This document shows, piece after piece, positions 1 through 9,561 of a stretch of 64,000 bases of DNA. The notes below the pieces were generated by a model. It worked only from the letters and a program-made list of their open reading frames with translations, was not told where the DNA came from and did not search any database. The position numbers and the translations under genes were made by a program. Origin of the DNA: Streptomyces sp. AV19 (GTDB lineage: Bacteria > Actinomycetota > Actinomycetes > Streptomycetales > Streptomycetaceae); contig NZ_JAEAMR010000007.1 of the NCBI RefSeq assembly GCF_015999245.1, forward strand, positions 641,605 to 705,604. The letters are read 5' to 3'. Every line of letters begins with the position of its first letter. Position 1 is the first letter of the stretch.

Positions 1-140
1 GGTGTTCAGTGGTGTTTTTTTTTTTTTTGGGGGCGGGGGGCCGGGCCGGGCGGCTCCGCCCCCGGCGGCTAACCGGAACCCCGCGCCGACGGCGCGCAAC
101 GCGCGCCGAACGACAACGACCCCGCCGGAGGCGACCCCGC
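1..140. other. Window edge with homopolymer tracts, no gene
   Basis: No convincing coding sequence. It starts with a run of 14 T (15-28) followed immediately by G-rich runs (29-40), very unusual for this high-GC DNA and suggestive of a contig end or low-quality sequence. The nuoH ribosome site GGAGG lies at 127-131. The gene that should precede nuoH in the operon is not visible. Confidence 0.5.
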
Positions 141-1112
141 ATGAGCAGCAGCGACACCCTCGACGTGGTGCTGCGCCTCCTGGCCCTGTTCGCCGTCTTC
201 CTGGTGTTCCCGCTGCTCGTCGGGCAGGCGGAGCACAAGGTGATGGCCCATATGCAGGGGCGGCTCGGGCCGATGTACGCGGGCGGGTTCCACGGGTGGG
301 CGCAGCTCGTCGCGGACGGCGTGAAGTTCGCGCAGAAGGAGGACATCGTCCCGGCCGACGCCGACCGGCGGATCTTCCAGCTCGCGCCGGCCGTCGCGCT
401 GCTGCCGTACCTCCTCGTCCTGGTCGCGATCCCCATAGGTCCGGGCCGGGCCGTGGGCTGGTACATCGACGCGGGCGTCTTCTTCGTGCTCGCGGTGATG
501 GGCGTCGGCGTGCTCGGCTCGCTCATGGGCGGCTGGGCGTCGGCCAACAAGTTCTCGCTGCTGGGCGGCCTGCGGACGGCCGCGCAGCTGATGGCGTACG
601 AGCTGCCGATGCTGCTCGCCGCCGCGTCCGTGGCGATGGCCGCGGGCACGGTCTCGCTGCCGGGGATCCTGGACGCGTTCCACTGGTGGTGGGTGCCCTG
701 GCAGATCGTCGGCGGCCTGGTGTTCTTCACCGCGGGCCTCGCGGAGCTGCAACGGCCGCCGTTCGACATGCCGGTGGCCGACTCGGAGATCATCTTCGGC
801 GCGTACACCGAGTACACCGGCCTGCGGTTCGCGATGTTCCTGCTGTCCGAGTACGCGGGCATCGTCGTGCTGTCCGCCCTGACGTCGGCGCTGTTCCTCG
901 GCGGCTGGCACGGCCCGTTCGGGGCCGACGGGCTCGGCTGGGTGTGGATGCTGCTGAAGTCGGCGGCGCTGGCGTTCGTCGTGATCTGGCTGCGGGTCAC
1001 CTATCCGCGGCTGCGCGAGGACCAGCTGCAGAAGCTCGCCTGGACCGTGCTCATCCCGCTCGCCCTCGCGCAGATCGCGCTGACCGGCGTCGTCAAGGTG
1101 GCGATCTCATGA
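141..1112 (+). CDS. nuoH: NADH-quinone oxidoreductase subunit H
   Basis: Membrane subunit of respiratory complex I that links the quinone-binding site to the proton-pumping arm. The 323-residue product is almost wholly hydrophobic (about eight helices). It carries the family loop [20 protein letters not shown] followed by [11 protein letters not shown], rich in the acidic residues that line the quinone channel. The ATG at 141 has GGAGG ten bases upstream. The frame is open further upstream, but that part encodes only Arg-rich low-complexity sequence from the window edge. The stop overlaps the nuoI start (ATGA), so translation is probably coupled. It is one of seven contiguous nuo genes. Context next to htpX suggests the second, partial nuo operon of Streptomyces. 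Confidence 0.95.
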   Translation: MSSSDTLDVVLRLLALFAVFLVFPLLVGQAEHKVMAHMQGRLGPMYAGGFHGWAQLVADGVKFAQKEDIVPADADRRIFQLAPAVALLPYLLVLVAIPIGPGRAVGWYIDAGVFFVLAVMGVGVLGSLMGGWASANKFSLLGGLRTAAQLMAYELPMLLAAASVAMAAGTVSLPGILDAFHWWWVPWQIVGGLVFFTAGLAELQRPPFDMPVADSEIIFGAYTEYTGLRFAMFLLSEYAGIVVLSALTSALFLGGWHGPFGADGLGWVWMLLKSAALAFVVIWLRVTYPRLREDQLQKLAWTVLIPLALAQIALTGVVKVAIS

Positions 1113-1639
1113 ACATCCCCGGCAGCGGCCTCGCCAAGGGGCTGGCCGTCACCCTCCGCACACTCACCCGCCGCGCGGAGACCGTCCCGTACCCGGACGC
1201 GCAGCCCGAGCTGGCCCCCCGCACCCGCGGCGTGATCGGCCTGTTCGAGGAGAACTGCACGGTCTGCATGCTGTGCGCCCGCGAGTGCCCGGACTGGTGC
1301 ATCTACATCGACTCCCACAAGGAGACCGTCCCGCCGGCCGCGCCCGGCGGCCGCGAGCGCAGCCGCAACGTGCTGGACCGGTTCGCGATCGACTTCGCGC
1401 TGTGCATGTACTGCGGCATCTGCGTCGAGGTGTGTCCGTTCGACGCCCTCTTCTGGTCGCCGGAGTTCGAGTACGCGGAGACGGACATCCGCGACCTCAC
1501 CCACGAACGGGACCGGCTCCGCGAGTGGATGTGGACGGTGCCCGAGCCGCCCGCGCTCGACGCGGCGGCCGAGGAGCCGAAGGAGGTCGCGGCGGCCCGC
1601 AAGGCGGCCGAGAAGCTGGCCAAGGAGAAGGAAGCATGA
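1109..1639 (+). CDS. nuoI: NADH-quinone oxidoreductase subunit I (2x[4Fe-4S])
   Basis: Ferredoxin-like subunit that passes electrons through two [4Fe-4S] clusters towards NuoB and quinone. The 176-residue product has both classic motifs, [12 protein letters not shown] and [12 protein letters not shown], so all eight cysteine ligands are present. The C-terminal tail is Ala/Glu/Lys rich and charged, as is usual in actinobacteria. The ATG at 1109 overlaps the nuoH stop by four bases, and the gene overlaps nuoJ by four bases at its end. It is the only redox subunit visible in this part of the operon; the NADH-oxidising module (NuoE/F/G) would lie outside the window if it exists. Confidence 0.95.
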   Translation: MNIPGSGLAKGLAVTLRTLTRRAETVPYPDAQPELAPRTRGVIGLFEENCTVCMLCARECPDWCIYIDSHKETVPPAAPGGRERSRNVLDRFAIDFALCMYCGICVEVCPFDALFWSPEFEYAETDIRDLTHERDRLREWMWTVPEPPALDAAAEEPKEVAAARKAAEKLAKEKEA

Positions 1640-2196
1640 GTACGGACACCGGTACCGCGGCGCTCGCCGCGAGCGGCTTCCTCTCCCCGAGCGGCATCGA
1701 GATCGCCTTCCTCCTGGTCGGCGTCGTCACCCTCGGCGCCGCCGTCCTGACCGTGACCACCAGGCAGCTGGTGCACGCCGCCCTGTGGCTGGTCGTGGCG
1801 CTGGGCGGACTGGCGGTGGAGTACCTGCTGCTGACGGCCGAGTTCATCGCCTGGGTGCAGGTGCTGATCTACGTCGGCTCCGTGGTCGTCCTCCTGCTGT
1901 TCGGACTGATGCTCACCAAGGCACCCATCGGCCGTTCCCCGGACGCCGACTCGGGCAACCGCCCGGTGGCGCTCGCGGTGGCCGGGGCCGCCGCGGTCGC
2001 CCTGGTGTGGGTGGTCGCGGACGCCTTCCGGTCCACCTGGATCGGGGTCCGCGGGCAGGTCCAGGGCTCGACGAAGGTCACCGGCGAGATGCTCTTCCGG
2101 TACTGGGTGCTGCCCTTCGAGGCGCTGTCCGTCCTGCTGCTCGCCGCGCTCGTCGGGGCGATCGTGCTGTCCCGCAAGGGCAAGGAAAAGGACTGA
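1636..2196 (+). CDS. nuoJ: NADH-quinone oxidoreductase subunit J
   Basis: Membrane subunit of complex I located between NuoH and the antiporter-like subunits. The 186-residue protein has about five hydrophobic helices, including the family signature around [20 protein letters not shown], in which a helix with a pi-bulge is known in the family. The start ATG overlaps the nuoI stop (ATGA). nuoK follows five bases after the stop. It has a short Lys-rich cytoplasmic C-terminus. Identification rests on the signature helix and operon position. Confidence 0.93.
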   Translation: MSTDTGTAALAASGFLSPSGIEIAFLLVGVVTLGAAVLTVTTRQLVHAALWLVVALGGLAVEYLLLTAEFIAWVQVLIYVGSVVVLLLFGLMLTKAPIGRSPDADSGNRPVALAVAGAAAVALVWVVADAFRSTWIGVRGQVQGSTKVTGEMLFRYWVLPFEALSVLLLAALVGAIVLSRKGKEKD

Positions 2197-2201
2197 CGCC
2201 G

Positions 2202-2582
2202 ATGCACCTCGTCTACCCCGCGGTCCTGGCCGCGCTCCTCTTCTGCACCGGTCTGTACGGCGTCCTCGCCCGGCGCAACGCGGTCCTCGTCCTGCTGTCG
2301 GTCGAGCTGATGCTCAACGCCGTCAACCTCAACCTCGTCGCCTTCGACGTGTGGCTGAAGGACGAGCTCCACGCCGGACAGGCGCTCACCCTCTTCACCA
2401 TCGCCATCGCCGCCGCCGAGATCGGCATCGGCCTGGCGATCGTCCTGCTCGTCCACCGCAACCGCGGCACCGCCGACATCGACCGGCTCCGCGACCTGCG
2501 CGAGGACGCGGACGCCCCAGACGAACCCCGGTCGGCCGGCGAGGACGCCGCGCGCGGGGAGAAGGCCGAGGCCGCCGCGTGA
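2202..2582 (+). CDS. nuoK: NADH-quinone oxidoreductase subunit K
   Basis: Small three-helix membrane subunit of complex I with conserved buried glutamates, seen here in [14 protein letters not shown] and [12 protein letters not shown]. At 126 residues it is longer than the usual 99-100. The extra 25-30 residues form a hydrophilic Asp/Glu/Arg tail after the third helix (from about residue 88). The ATG at 2202 follows the nuoJ stop by five bases. The TGA stop overlaps the nuoL GTG start by four bases. Confidence 0.93.
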   Translation: MHLVYPAVLAALLFCTGLYGVLARRNAVLVLLSVELMLNAVNLNLVAFDVWLKDELHAGQALTLFTIAIAAAEIGIGLAIVLLVHRNRGTADIDRLRDLREDADAPDEPRSAGEDAARGEKAEAAA

Positions 2583-4570
2583 CGACCACGACCACCGCCG
2601 CGCTCGTCCCGCTGCTGCCGTTCCTCGGCGCCGTCGGCGGCATCCTGGCCGGCCGCCGCGCCCCCGGGTTCGTCCGCCCGCTCGCCGTCCTGCCGACCGC
2701 CGTCGCCGCCGTGCTGGCCGTGGTGGTGGCCTGGCAGCAGGGCGGCGGCAGGCCGCTGGACGCGGCGACGCGGCTCACCCCGACCGGCTCCGTCCCCATC
2801 GACCTCGCCCTGCACCTGGACGGCTTCGCCGTCCTCGTCGCCGTGCTCGTCGGCGCCGTCGCCACCTGCGTGCAGGTCTACTCGACGGCGTACCTGCGCG
2901 ACGACCCGCGCTACCCCTCCTACGCCGCGCTGGTGTCCCTGTTCACCTCCGCGATGCTGCTCGTCGTCTACTCCGGCGACCTGATGGTGCTGCTGGTCGG
3001 CTGGGAGGTCATGGGCATCTGCTCGTACTTCCTCGTCGGCCACTACTGGGAGACCGAGGCCGCGCGGGCCGCCTCCCTCAAGGCGTTCCTGGTCACCAAG
3101 CTCGGCGACGTCCCGTTCCTGATCGGCGTCTTCGCGCTCGCCGCCGACGCCGGGACCTTCCGGATCGACGGGATCGTGACCACCGCCGCGTCCGGCGGCC
3201 TGGCCCACCCCACGCTCGTCGCGCTGCTGCTGCTCGCCGGAGTGGCGGGCAAGTCCGCCCAGTTCCCGCTGCACACCTGGCTGCCCGACGCGATGGCCGG
3301 TCCCACGCCCGTCTCGGCGCTGATCCACGCCGCGACGATGGTCGCGGCCGGCGTCTACCTCGTGGCCCGGCTCCTCCCCGTCTTCGCCGCCTCCACGGCG
3401 GCCCTGGCGGTGCTCGCGGTCATGGCCGCGGTCACCATGGTCGGCTCGGCGCTGGCCGCGCTCGCCCAGGACGACATCAAGCGCGTCCTGGCCTATTCGA
3501 CGGTCGGCCAGCTCGGCTACATGACCGGCGCCCTGGCCGTCGGCGACCGCGGCGCGGCCGTCTTCCACCTCATCTCGCACGGCGCGTTCAAGGCCCTCCT
3601 CTTCCTCGCGGCGGGCGTGGTCATCCACGCCGCCGGCACCAACTCGCTGGCCGCGACATCCCGCACCGGCGGGCTCGCACGGCGCGTCCCCGACGCGTAC
3701 TGGACGATGACCGTCGCCCTTCTCGCGCTCGCCGCCGTCCCGCCCTTCAGCGGCTTCTTCTCCAAGGAGGCCGTCCTGGGCGCCGCCGAGCACGCCGCCC
3801 GCGGACAGGCCGACGGCATCCCCGGCGCGGTCGGCTGGACCGTCCTCGCCGCCGGGCTGGCCACCGCCGTCCTCACCGCCGGCTACGCCACGCGCCTGTG
3901 GCTCATGGGCTTCCACGGCAGGGGCCCCGAGGCCGCCGACCACGGCCGGGAGCCCCGCGCCATGACCGCCGTCCTGTGGGTCCTCCTCGTCCCCACCCTC
4001 GGGCTGGGCCTCGCCGCCTGGAAGCTCCCCGACTGGTTCGACGGGCACTCCCTCACCCCGACCCTCACCACCTCCCTCCTCGGCACCGGCTGCGCCCTCG
4101 TGGGCGTACTCGTCGTCCTCGCCGCCTGGCGGCGCACGCACGCGCTCGCCGCCCGCACCCCCATGGGCGCCGTCGCCGCCGACCCGGAGGCGGCCCCCGC
4201 CGTCTCCGAGGAGGAGGCGATCGCCACCCACGAGGCGGCGTACGGCAGCGTCTTCGGCGCCCAGGACCCGGCCGACCCCGGCCGGCTCCTGCTCGGCCCC
4301 CTCCACCGGCACGCCGCCGCCGGCTTCCACCTCGACGCCGTCGTCCGCGCCGTCGCCGTCCGGCCCGTGCTCGGCGCCGCCCGGCTCGCCCGGTTCCTCG
4401 ACCGCGAGGTCGTCGAGGGCTACGTGCGCGCCGCGGGCACCGCGCCCGGGCTGCTGGGCGCGGCCGTCCGCCGGGCCCAGACCGGCAACACCCAGACCTA
4501 CCTGGGCGTCCTGTTCGCGGGCTCCGTCGTCCTGGCCGTCGCCGCCGTCCTCGTAGCCTCCGGAGCCTGA
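2579..4570 (+). CDS. nuoL: NADH-quinone oxidoreductase subunit L
   Basis: Distal antiporter-like proton-pumping subunit of complex I. The 663-residue protein is hydrophobic for its first ~550 residues and has family motifs such as [20 protein letters not shown] and [15 protein letters not shown]; conserved Glu and Lys residues of the proton path lie in this core. The GTG start at 2579 overlaps the nuoK stop. The last 45 bases take part in a 38-bp tandem duplication that runs into nuoM; the authentic TGA at 4568-4570 lies in the first copy. Confidence 0.95.
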   Translation: MTTTTTAALVPLLPFLGAVGGILAGRRAPGFVRPLAVLPTAVAAVLAVVVAWQQGGGRPLDAATRLTPTGSVPIDLALHLDGFAVLVAVLVGAVATCVQVYSTAYLRDDPRYPSYAALVSLFTSAMLLVVYSGDLMVLLVGWEVMGICSYFLVGHYWETEAARAASLKAFLVTKLGDVPFLIGVFALAADAGTFRIDGIVTTAASGGLAHPTLVALLLLAGVAGKSAQFPLHTWLPDAMAGPTPVSALIHAATMVAAGVYLVARLLPVFAASTAALAVLAVMAAVTMVGSALAALAQDDIKRVLAYSTVGQLGYMTGALAVGDRGAAVFHLISHGAFKALLFLAAGVVIHAAGTNSLAATSRTGGLARRVPDAYWTMTVALLALAAVPPFSGFFSKEAVLGAAEHAARGQADGIPGAVGWTVLAAGLATAVLTAGYATRLWLMGFHGRGPEAADHGREPRAMTAVLWVLLVPTLGLGLAAWKLPDWFDGHSLTPTLTTSLLGTGCALVGVLVVLAAWRRTHALAARTPMGAVAADPEAAPAVSEEEAIATHEAAYGSVFGAQDPADPGRLLLGPLHRHAAAGFHLDAVVRAVAVRPVLGAARLARFLDREVVEGYVRAAGTAPGLLGAAVRRAQTGNTQTYLGVLFAGSVVLAVAAVLVASGA

Positions 4571-4627
4571 CCGTGAGCACTACCGTCCTCGTAGCCTCCG
4601 GAGCCCGACCGTGAGCACTACCGTCCT
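4545..4627 (+). repeat. 38-bp tandem duplication at the nuoL/nuoM junction
   Basis: The segment 4545-4589 recurs at 4583-4627 with one mismatch (4568 T versus 4606 C). The copied unit contains the end of nuoL, its stop region and the nuoM start. Because 38 is not a multiple of three, the first copy of the start codon (GTG 4573) now opens a 13-codon frame that ends at 4614, just past the second GTG (4611), which starts full-length nuoM. Confidence 0.95.
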
Positions 4628-6191
4628 GCAGATCCTCCTCGCCGCGATCGTCGTCGTCCCCCTCCTCGGATCCGTCGCCGCCCTGCTCCCGGCCCCTCCC
4701 GGCCTCAAGGGCAGGAGCCCCGAACAGGCCGTCCTGCGGCACGGCGTCACCGTCACAGGCGCCGTGCTCGCCCTGTCCGTCGCCCTGGCCGCGGGCTTCG
4801 ACCACGACCACCCGGCCAGGATGCAGGCCACCACCGACATCGGCTGGATCCCTGCCCTCGGTATCCGGATCCACCTCGGCGTCGACGGGGTCTCGCTCCC
4901 CCTCCTCGTCCTGACCTCGCTCCTCACCTTCCTCTGCGCGCTCCACAGCTACTTCCGCCGGCCTGAGGGCCCGTCACCCAAGGCGTACGTAGCGCTGCTG
5001 CTCCTGCTCGAAGGCGGCTCCCTCGCGAGCTTCGCCGTCCTCGACCTCGTGCTGTTCTTCCTGGCGTTCGAGACGGTGCTCGTCCCGATGTACTTCCTGA
5101 TCTCCCGCTGGGGCGGCGAGGGAAGGGAGCGCGGCGCCTGGCGCTTCATCCTCTACACCCTGCTCGGGTCCGTCGTGATGCTGCTGGGCCTCCTCCTCGT
5201 CGGCATCAAGGGCGGCACGTTCGACATGGTGGCACTCGCCACTGACAACGGGTCCGGTCTGAGCCACTCCACGCAGGTCATCGCCGCTTTGGCGATCGGC
5301 GCCGGACTCGCCGTCAAGGCCCCGGTGTGGCCCCTGCACAGCTGGCTGCCCGACGCGCACACCTCAGCGCCGACCACCGGCTCCGTGCTGCTCGCCGGCG
5401 TCCTGCTGAAGATGGGCACCTACGGCCTCGTCCGCATCATGCTCCCCATCACCCCGGACGGCGCCCACACGCTGGCGCCGTACCTGGCCGCCCTCGCCGC
5501 CGTCGGCATCGTCTACGGCTCGCTGGTCTGCCTGGCACTGGCCCGCCGCGGGGCGAACGGCGACCTGAAACGCCTCATCGCCTACTCCTCCGTCGGCCAC
5601 ATGGGCTTCGTCCTGCTCGGCATCGCCACGCTCACCCCCACCGGGGTCAACGGCGCGCTGTTCGCCAACGTCGCCCACGGCCTGGTCACCGGCCTGCTGT
5701 TCTTCCTCGTCGGCGGCATCAAGGACCGCTGCGGCACCACGGACCTCGACCACCTCTCCGGCCCCACCGGCGCCGCCCTCTACGGCCGGGCGCCCCGCCT
5801 CGGCGGCCTCCTGGCCTTCGGCGCCGTCGCCTCGCTCGGCCTGCCCGGACTCGCCGGATTCTGGGGCGAGATGCTCGCCATGTTCGCCTCCTTCCGCCCC
5901 GCCGACGGGCTGAGCCGCCCCGCGTACCTGGTCTTCCTGGTCCTCGCCGGCCTCGGCACCCTGCTCACCGCCGCCTACCTGCTCGTCGTCGTGCGCCGCG
6001 TCTGCATGGGCGGCAACGGCGAGCAGCACCCGGCCGGGGCCGTCGGCCCGGCGCTCCCCGACGTCCGCCCGTACGAGTTCGCCGCCTGGACGCCGCTCGT
6101 CGTCCTCACCGTCCTCGCCGGCCTCTGGCCCGCGGCCCTCCTGGGCCTCACCGACCCGGCCGTGCAGCAGCTCCTCGGAGGGGGCAACTGA
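4611..6191 (+). CDS. nuoM: NADH-quinone oxidoreductase subunit M
   Basis: Antiporter-like proton-pumping membrane subunit of complex I, 526 residues, about 14 helices. Motifs include VWPLHSWLPDAHTSAPTTGS and LIAYSSVGHMGFVLLG, both typical of NuoM. The start is GTG 4611, the second of two duplicated GTG codons; GTG 4573 leads to a stop after 13 codons. The stop overlaps the nuoN ATG by one base. The ribosome site upstream of GTG 4611 is weak, so initiation may depend on ribosomes finishing nuoL 40 bases earlier or translating the 13-codon frame. Confidence 0.95.
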   Translation: MSTTVLQILLAAIVVVPLLGSVAALLPAPPGLKGRSPEQAVLRHGVTVTGAVLALSVALAAGFDHDHPARMQATTDIGWIPALGIRIHLGVDGVSLPLLVLTSLLTFLCALHSYFRRPEGPSPKAYVALLLLLEGGSLASFAVLDLVLFFLAFETVLVPMYFLISRWGGEGRERGAWRFILYTLLGSVVMLLGLLLVGIKGGTFDMVALATDNGSGLSHSTQVIAALAIGAGLAVKAPVWPLHSWLPDAHTSAPTTGSVLLAGVLLKMGTYGLVRIMLPITPDGAHTLAPYLAALAAVGIVYGSLVCLALARRGANGDLKRLIAYSSVGHMGFVLLGIATLTPTGVNGALFANVAHGLVTGLLFFLVGGIKDRCGTTDLDHLSGPTGAALYGRAPRLGGLLAFGAVASLGLPGLAGFWGEMLAMFASFRPADGLSRPAYLVFLVLAGLGTLLTAAYLLVVVRRVCMGGNGEQHPAGAVGPALPDVRPYEFAAWTPLVVLTVLAGLWPAALLGLTDPAVQQLLGGGN

Positions 6192-7735
6192 TGGTTCTCC
6201 TCGCCGAATCCGCCGGAGCGCCCGTCTCGGTGGCCGCGCTGACCTCGCGCGTCGTCCAGTCCGTCGACTGGCTCGCCGTCGCCCCGCCGACGCTGCTCGC
6301 CCTCGCGGCGCTCGCGGTGCTCGTCGCCGACCTCTTCCTGCCGGCCGCGCGCAAGCCCGTCCTCGGCGCGGTCACCGTCGGCGGCATCGTCCTCGCCGGC
6401 CTCTCCCTGCTCCCGCTGCACGGCGGCACCCGCAGCACCTTCTGCCTCACCACCGGCAGCCACACGTGCAGTTACGAGGCCGACCGCTTCACCCTCGTCA
6501 TCCAACTGCTGGTCATCGCCGGCGCGTTGCTGACCGCGCTGCTCTCCCACGACGCCGTCCGCGACGACCGGATGCCCGCCGGCGAGTACTGGTTCCTGCT
6601 CCTCTCCTCCGCCGCCGGCGCCGTCCTGCTGCCCGCCTCCCGCGACCTCGCCACCCTCGTCGTTGCCCTGGAGGTCGCCTCGCTGCCCGCCTTCGCCCTC
6701 GTCGGCCTGCGCCGCGGCGACCGGCGCTCCTCCGAGGCGGCGCTGAAGTTCTTCCTCTCCTCGGTCACCGCCACCGCCGTCACGCTGCTCGGCGTCAGCT
6801 TCGTCTACGCGGCCACCGGCACGCTCCACCTGACGGACATCGCCCACAGCCTCGGCGACATCGACCCGCGGCTGGCCGTCCTCGCCCGCACCGGCGTCGT
6901 GCTGACCCTCGTCGGCTTCGCCTTCAAGACGGCCGCCGTGCCCTTCCACTTCTGGGTCCCGGAGGCGTACGTCGGGGCACCGCTGCCCGTCGCCGGGTAC
7001 CTCTCGGTGGTCGGCAAGGCCGTCGGCTTCACCGGCATCGCCCTCGTGACGGTCGTCGCGTTCCCGTCGTACGCGAACGTGTGGGGCCCGGCCCTGGCCG
7101 TCCTCGCCGCCGTCACGATGACCGCCGGCAACGTCGCGGCGCTGCGCCAGCGGCCCGACCGGCGGCACGGCGCGGTCCGGCTGCTCGCCTGGTCCTCCGT
7201 CGGCCAGGCGGGATACCTGCTCGTCCCGCTGGCCGCGGCCGGGTACGCGCGGGAGCCCGGCCGGGCGATCGGCTCCACCGTCGCGTACGCGCTGATGTAC
7301 GCGGCCGTGAACCTCGGCGCGTTCGCGGTCGCCGCCCTCGTGGCCCGGACGAACCCGGCGCAGCGCCTCGCCGACTACCGCGGCCTCTACGCCCGCCGCC
7401 CGCTCGCGGCCCTGTGCCTGGCCTTCTTCCTGCTCTGCCTGGCGGGCCTGCCGCCGGGCGTCATCGGCCTGTTCGCGAAGGTGACGGTCTTCTCGGTGGC
7501 GGTGGACGCGGGGCTGGGGTGGCTGGCGGTGGTCATGGCGGTGAACGTCGTGATCGCGCTGTACTACTACCTGCAGTGGACGGCGGTGCTGTTCCGCGCG
7601 CCGGAGGGCTCGCCGGAGGCGGTGCGGGTGCCCGCCCCGCTGGGCGCGGCGATCGGCCTGGCGGCCGTGGCGGGTGTGGTCCTCTCGGGCGCCCCGCAGC
7701 TGGTCCTGCGCTTCGCGTCGGGGACGCTGCTGTAG
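6191..7735 (+). CDS. nuoN: NADH-quinone oxidoreductase subunit N
   Basis: Third antiporter-like subunit of the complex I membrane arm, 514 residues and highly hydrophobic. The family core is visible in FKTAAVPFHFWVPEAYVGAP and in the later LFAKVTVFSVAVDAG. The ATG at 6191 overlaps the nuoM TGA, with GGAGG about ten bases upstream. It is the last gene of the cluster; a dispersed inverted repeat follows directly and may serve as the transcript end. Confidence 0.95.
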   Translation: MVLLAESAGAPVSVAALTSRVVQSVDWLAVAPPTLLALAALAVLVADLFLPAARKPVLGAVTVGGIVLAGLSLLPLHGGTRSTFCLTTGSHTCSYEADRFTLVIQLLVIAGALLTALLSHDAVRDDRMPAGEYWFLLLSSAAGAVLLPASRDLATLVVALEVASLPAFALVGLRRGDRRSSEAALKFFLSSVTATAVTLLGVSFVYAATGTLHLTDIAHSLGDIDPRLAVLARTGVVLTLVGFAFKTAAVPFHFWVPEAYVGAPLPVAGYLSVVGKAVGFTGIALVTVVAFPSYANVWGPALAVLAAVTMTAGNVAALRQRPDRRHGAVRLLAWSSVGQAGYLLVPLAAAGYAREPGRAIGSTVAYALMYAAVNLGAFAVAALVARTNPAQRLADYRGLYARRPLAALCLAFFLLCLAGLPPGVIGLFAKVTVFSVAVDAGLGWLAVVMAVNVVIALYYYLQWTAVLFRAPEGSPEAVRVPAPLGAAIGLAAVAGVVLSGAPQLVLRFASGTLL

Positions 7736-7741
7736 GGGTTG

Positions 7742-7879
7742 TGCCCCGCTCCCGCCCTTTCACCGTTTCCCGGGGAGACCTCGGACCCCAAGCGCCCTTC
7801 GGACGCTGTCCTCAAGCGCGAAGCCGCGTTGCCCCGCGCGGAGCGCGACGAGAAACGGTGAAAGGGCGGGGCCGGGGCA
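7742..7879. repeat. Dispersed inverted-repeat element, copy 1
   Basis: Two 28-bp arms (7742-7769 and 7852-7879; 26 of 28 positions complementary) enclose about 80 bp. The inner 19 bp of each arm, for example GAAACGGTGAAAGGGCGGG on the right, is a perfect inverted repeat. The same arms recur at 20209-20500 and 47073-47270. The position just after nuoN suits a transcription end, but there is no T-run. The rest of the 7736-8017 gap shows no gene. Confidence 0.85.
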
Positions 7880-8017
7880 AAACCCTCCGGCGTTCACCTG
7901 AACGCCGACGCCCACCCCCGTGCACAAGGGAACTAGCATCCCCCGCCTCGCGTTGACCAAAGCGAAAGGTTCCACTGGTTCAAGGGTTCCCCTGCCGCAC
8001 CACTTGGAGGGCGTACC

Positions 8018-8887
8018 GTGCACCGCCGGCACAACGGGCTCAGGACTGCCGTGCTCCTCGGGGGGCTGTCCGCGCTCATCATCGTCATCGGCAGCGCCTT
8101 CGGCCGCACCGGCCTGGTCGTCGCCGTCCTCCTCGCCCTCGGCACCAACGCCTACGCGTACTGGAACAGCGACAAGCTCGCCCTCCGCGCCATGCGCGCC
8201 CGCCCCGTCAGCGAGTTCGAGGCGCCGCAGCTCTACCGCATGGTCCGCGAGCTCTCCACCGCCGCCCGCCAGCCCATGCCCCGCCTCTACATCTCGCCGA
8301 CCGAGGCCCCCAACGCCTTCGCGACCGGCCGCAACCCGCGCAACGCCGCCGTCTGCTGCACCGACGGCATCCTGCGCCTCCTCGACGAGCGCGAGCTGCG
8401 CGGCGTCATCGGCCACGAGCTGAGCCACGTCTACAACCGGGACATCCTCATCTCCTCCGTCGCGGGCGCCCTCGCCTCGGTGGTGATGTTCCTGGTGAAC
8501 TTCGCCTGGCTGATCCCCTTCGGGCGGTCGGACGACGACGAGGGCCCGGGCATCATCGGCATGATCATGATCATGCTGCTGGGCCCCATCGCGGCCTCCC
8601 TCATCCAGCTCGCCGTCAGCCGCTCCCGCGAGTACGAGGCCGACGCGTCCGGCGCCCGCCTCACCGGCGACCCGCTCGCCCTCGCCTCGGCCCTGCGCAA
8701 GCTGGAGGCCGGCACCCGGCAGCTCCCACTCCCGCCCGAGCCCCGCCTCGAAACCGCGAGCCACATGATGATCGCGAACCCGTTCCGCCCGGGCGAGGGC
8801 ATGTCCAAGCTCTTCTCCACCCACCCGCCGATGACCGAGCGGATCAGCCGCCTGGAGCGGATGGCCGGCGGCGGCCGGGGCCGCTAG
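8018..8887 (+). CDS. htpX: M48 family membrane zinc metalloprotease HtpX
   Basis: Membrane zinc protease involved in quality control of membrane proteins. The 289-residue product has two N-terminal helices (about residues 10-45), the zinc motif HELSH at about residues 133-137 with the catalytic Glu, a second helix pair (about 150-200), and the downstream ligand region [11 protein letters not shown] carrying the third zinc ligand Glu. GTG 8018 is preceded by GGAGG at 8006-8010. The stop overlaps, tail to tail, the end of the minus-strand small secreted gene by three bases. Length and order fit HtpX. Confidence 0.93.
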   Translation: MHRRHNGLRTAVLLGGLSALIIVIGSAFGRTGLVVAVLLALGTNAYAYWNSDKLALRAMRARPVSEFEAPQLYRMVRELSTAARQPMPRLYISPTEAPNAFATGRNPRNAAVCCTDGILRLLDERELRGVIGHELSHVYNRDILISSVAGALASVVMFLVNFAWLIPFGRSDDDEGPGIIGMIMIMLLGPIAASLIQLAVSRSREYEADASGARLTGDPLALASALRKLEAGTRQLPLPPEPRLETASHMMIANPFRPGEGMSKLFSTHPPMTERISRLERMAGGGRGR

Positions 8888-9090
8888 CCGGAGACCGGCT
8901 GGCCGTTGTAATCGCCTCCGTCGCAGATGAACTTGAGCTCCCAGTCGTCCGTGATGTCGACCGGGGTGGGCGTGCCACCCCCGGCCACGCACTTGTCCCA
9001 GTCGACATCGGTCGGCTGTGCCTGCGCGACAGTGATGGTCCCGAGCACACTCACAGCGGCCAGCGCCACCGCAACGATCGCTCTGCGCAT
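8884..9090 (-). CDS. Small secreted protein, 68 residues
   Basis: Function unknown. The N-terminus [15 protein letters not shown] continues to a signal peptidase site after AQA (about residue 24), leaving a mature peptide of about 44 residues, acidic, with two cysteines that could form a disulfide and three tryptophan/phenylalanine positions. The ATG at 9090 has a good ribosome site (GGAGG, seven bases upstream on the minus strand). The stop lies inside the htpX stop region, so the two genes converge with no space for a terminator. Small Cys-pair exported peptides are common in Streptomyces; no family recognised. Confidence 0.7.
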   Translation of the reverse strand: MRRAIVAVALAAVSVLGTITVAQAQPTDVDWDKCVAGGGTPTPVDITDDWELKFICDGGDYNGQPVSG

Positions 9091-9200
9091 GATTCCTCCC
9101 GGCTGACGGGGGTGACGACATCCGCCGAACGGCGGCACGCCCACCATCGCCGTCCCACCGCCCCGCGGCGCGCTGCGCTACGCCGAACGGGCGACCCGCG

Positions 9201-9560
9201 TCAGGCCGCCGCCCGCTCCCGGGCCGCCCTCCGGTACCCGCCCGGCGCCTGCCCGTACGCCCTCTTGAAAGCTTTCGCGAACGCGAACTCGGATCCATAA
9301 GCCGTCCGCTCCGCCACCGTCGCCAGCGGCGCGTCGGACTCGCGCGGCAACTGCGCCGCCACCGTCATCCGCCAGCGCGTCGGATACGCCACCGGCGGCT
9401 CCCCGACCAGCGTCGTGAACCGCCGGCGAAGGCCGCGCGGGACAGCCCCGACCGCTCGGCCGGCGACTCCGCCGTCCACGCCGCCCCGGGCGCCTCGTGG
9501 ACGGCCGTCGGCGCCGGGACGACTACGGGGTCGCCGAGGGCCGCCGCCCACCCCTCACGT
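9201..9560 (-). pseudogene. AraC-family regulator remnant (C-terminal HTH, frameshifted)
   Basis: The end of the frame reads as an AraC DNA-binding domain: FTTLVGEPPVAYPTRWRMTV then AERTAYGSEFAFAKAFKRAY and a stop at 9201. The first helix-turn-helix half (HEAPGAAWTAESPAERSGLS) is in another frame, so a frameshift lies near 9425. The N-terminal cupin-like sensor domain is missing: the upstream sequence instead runs into the oxidoreductase remnant at 9562-9759. The two fragments are probably joined by a deletion. Not expected to be functional. Confidence 0.75.
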
Positions 9561-9561
9561 C

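Noticed and set aside
4573..4614. First duplicated GTG as nuoM start
   Set aside because: Frame stops after 13 codons; the real start is GTG 4611.
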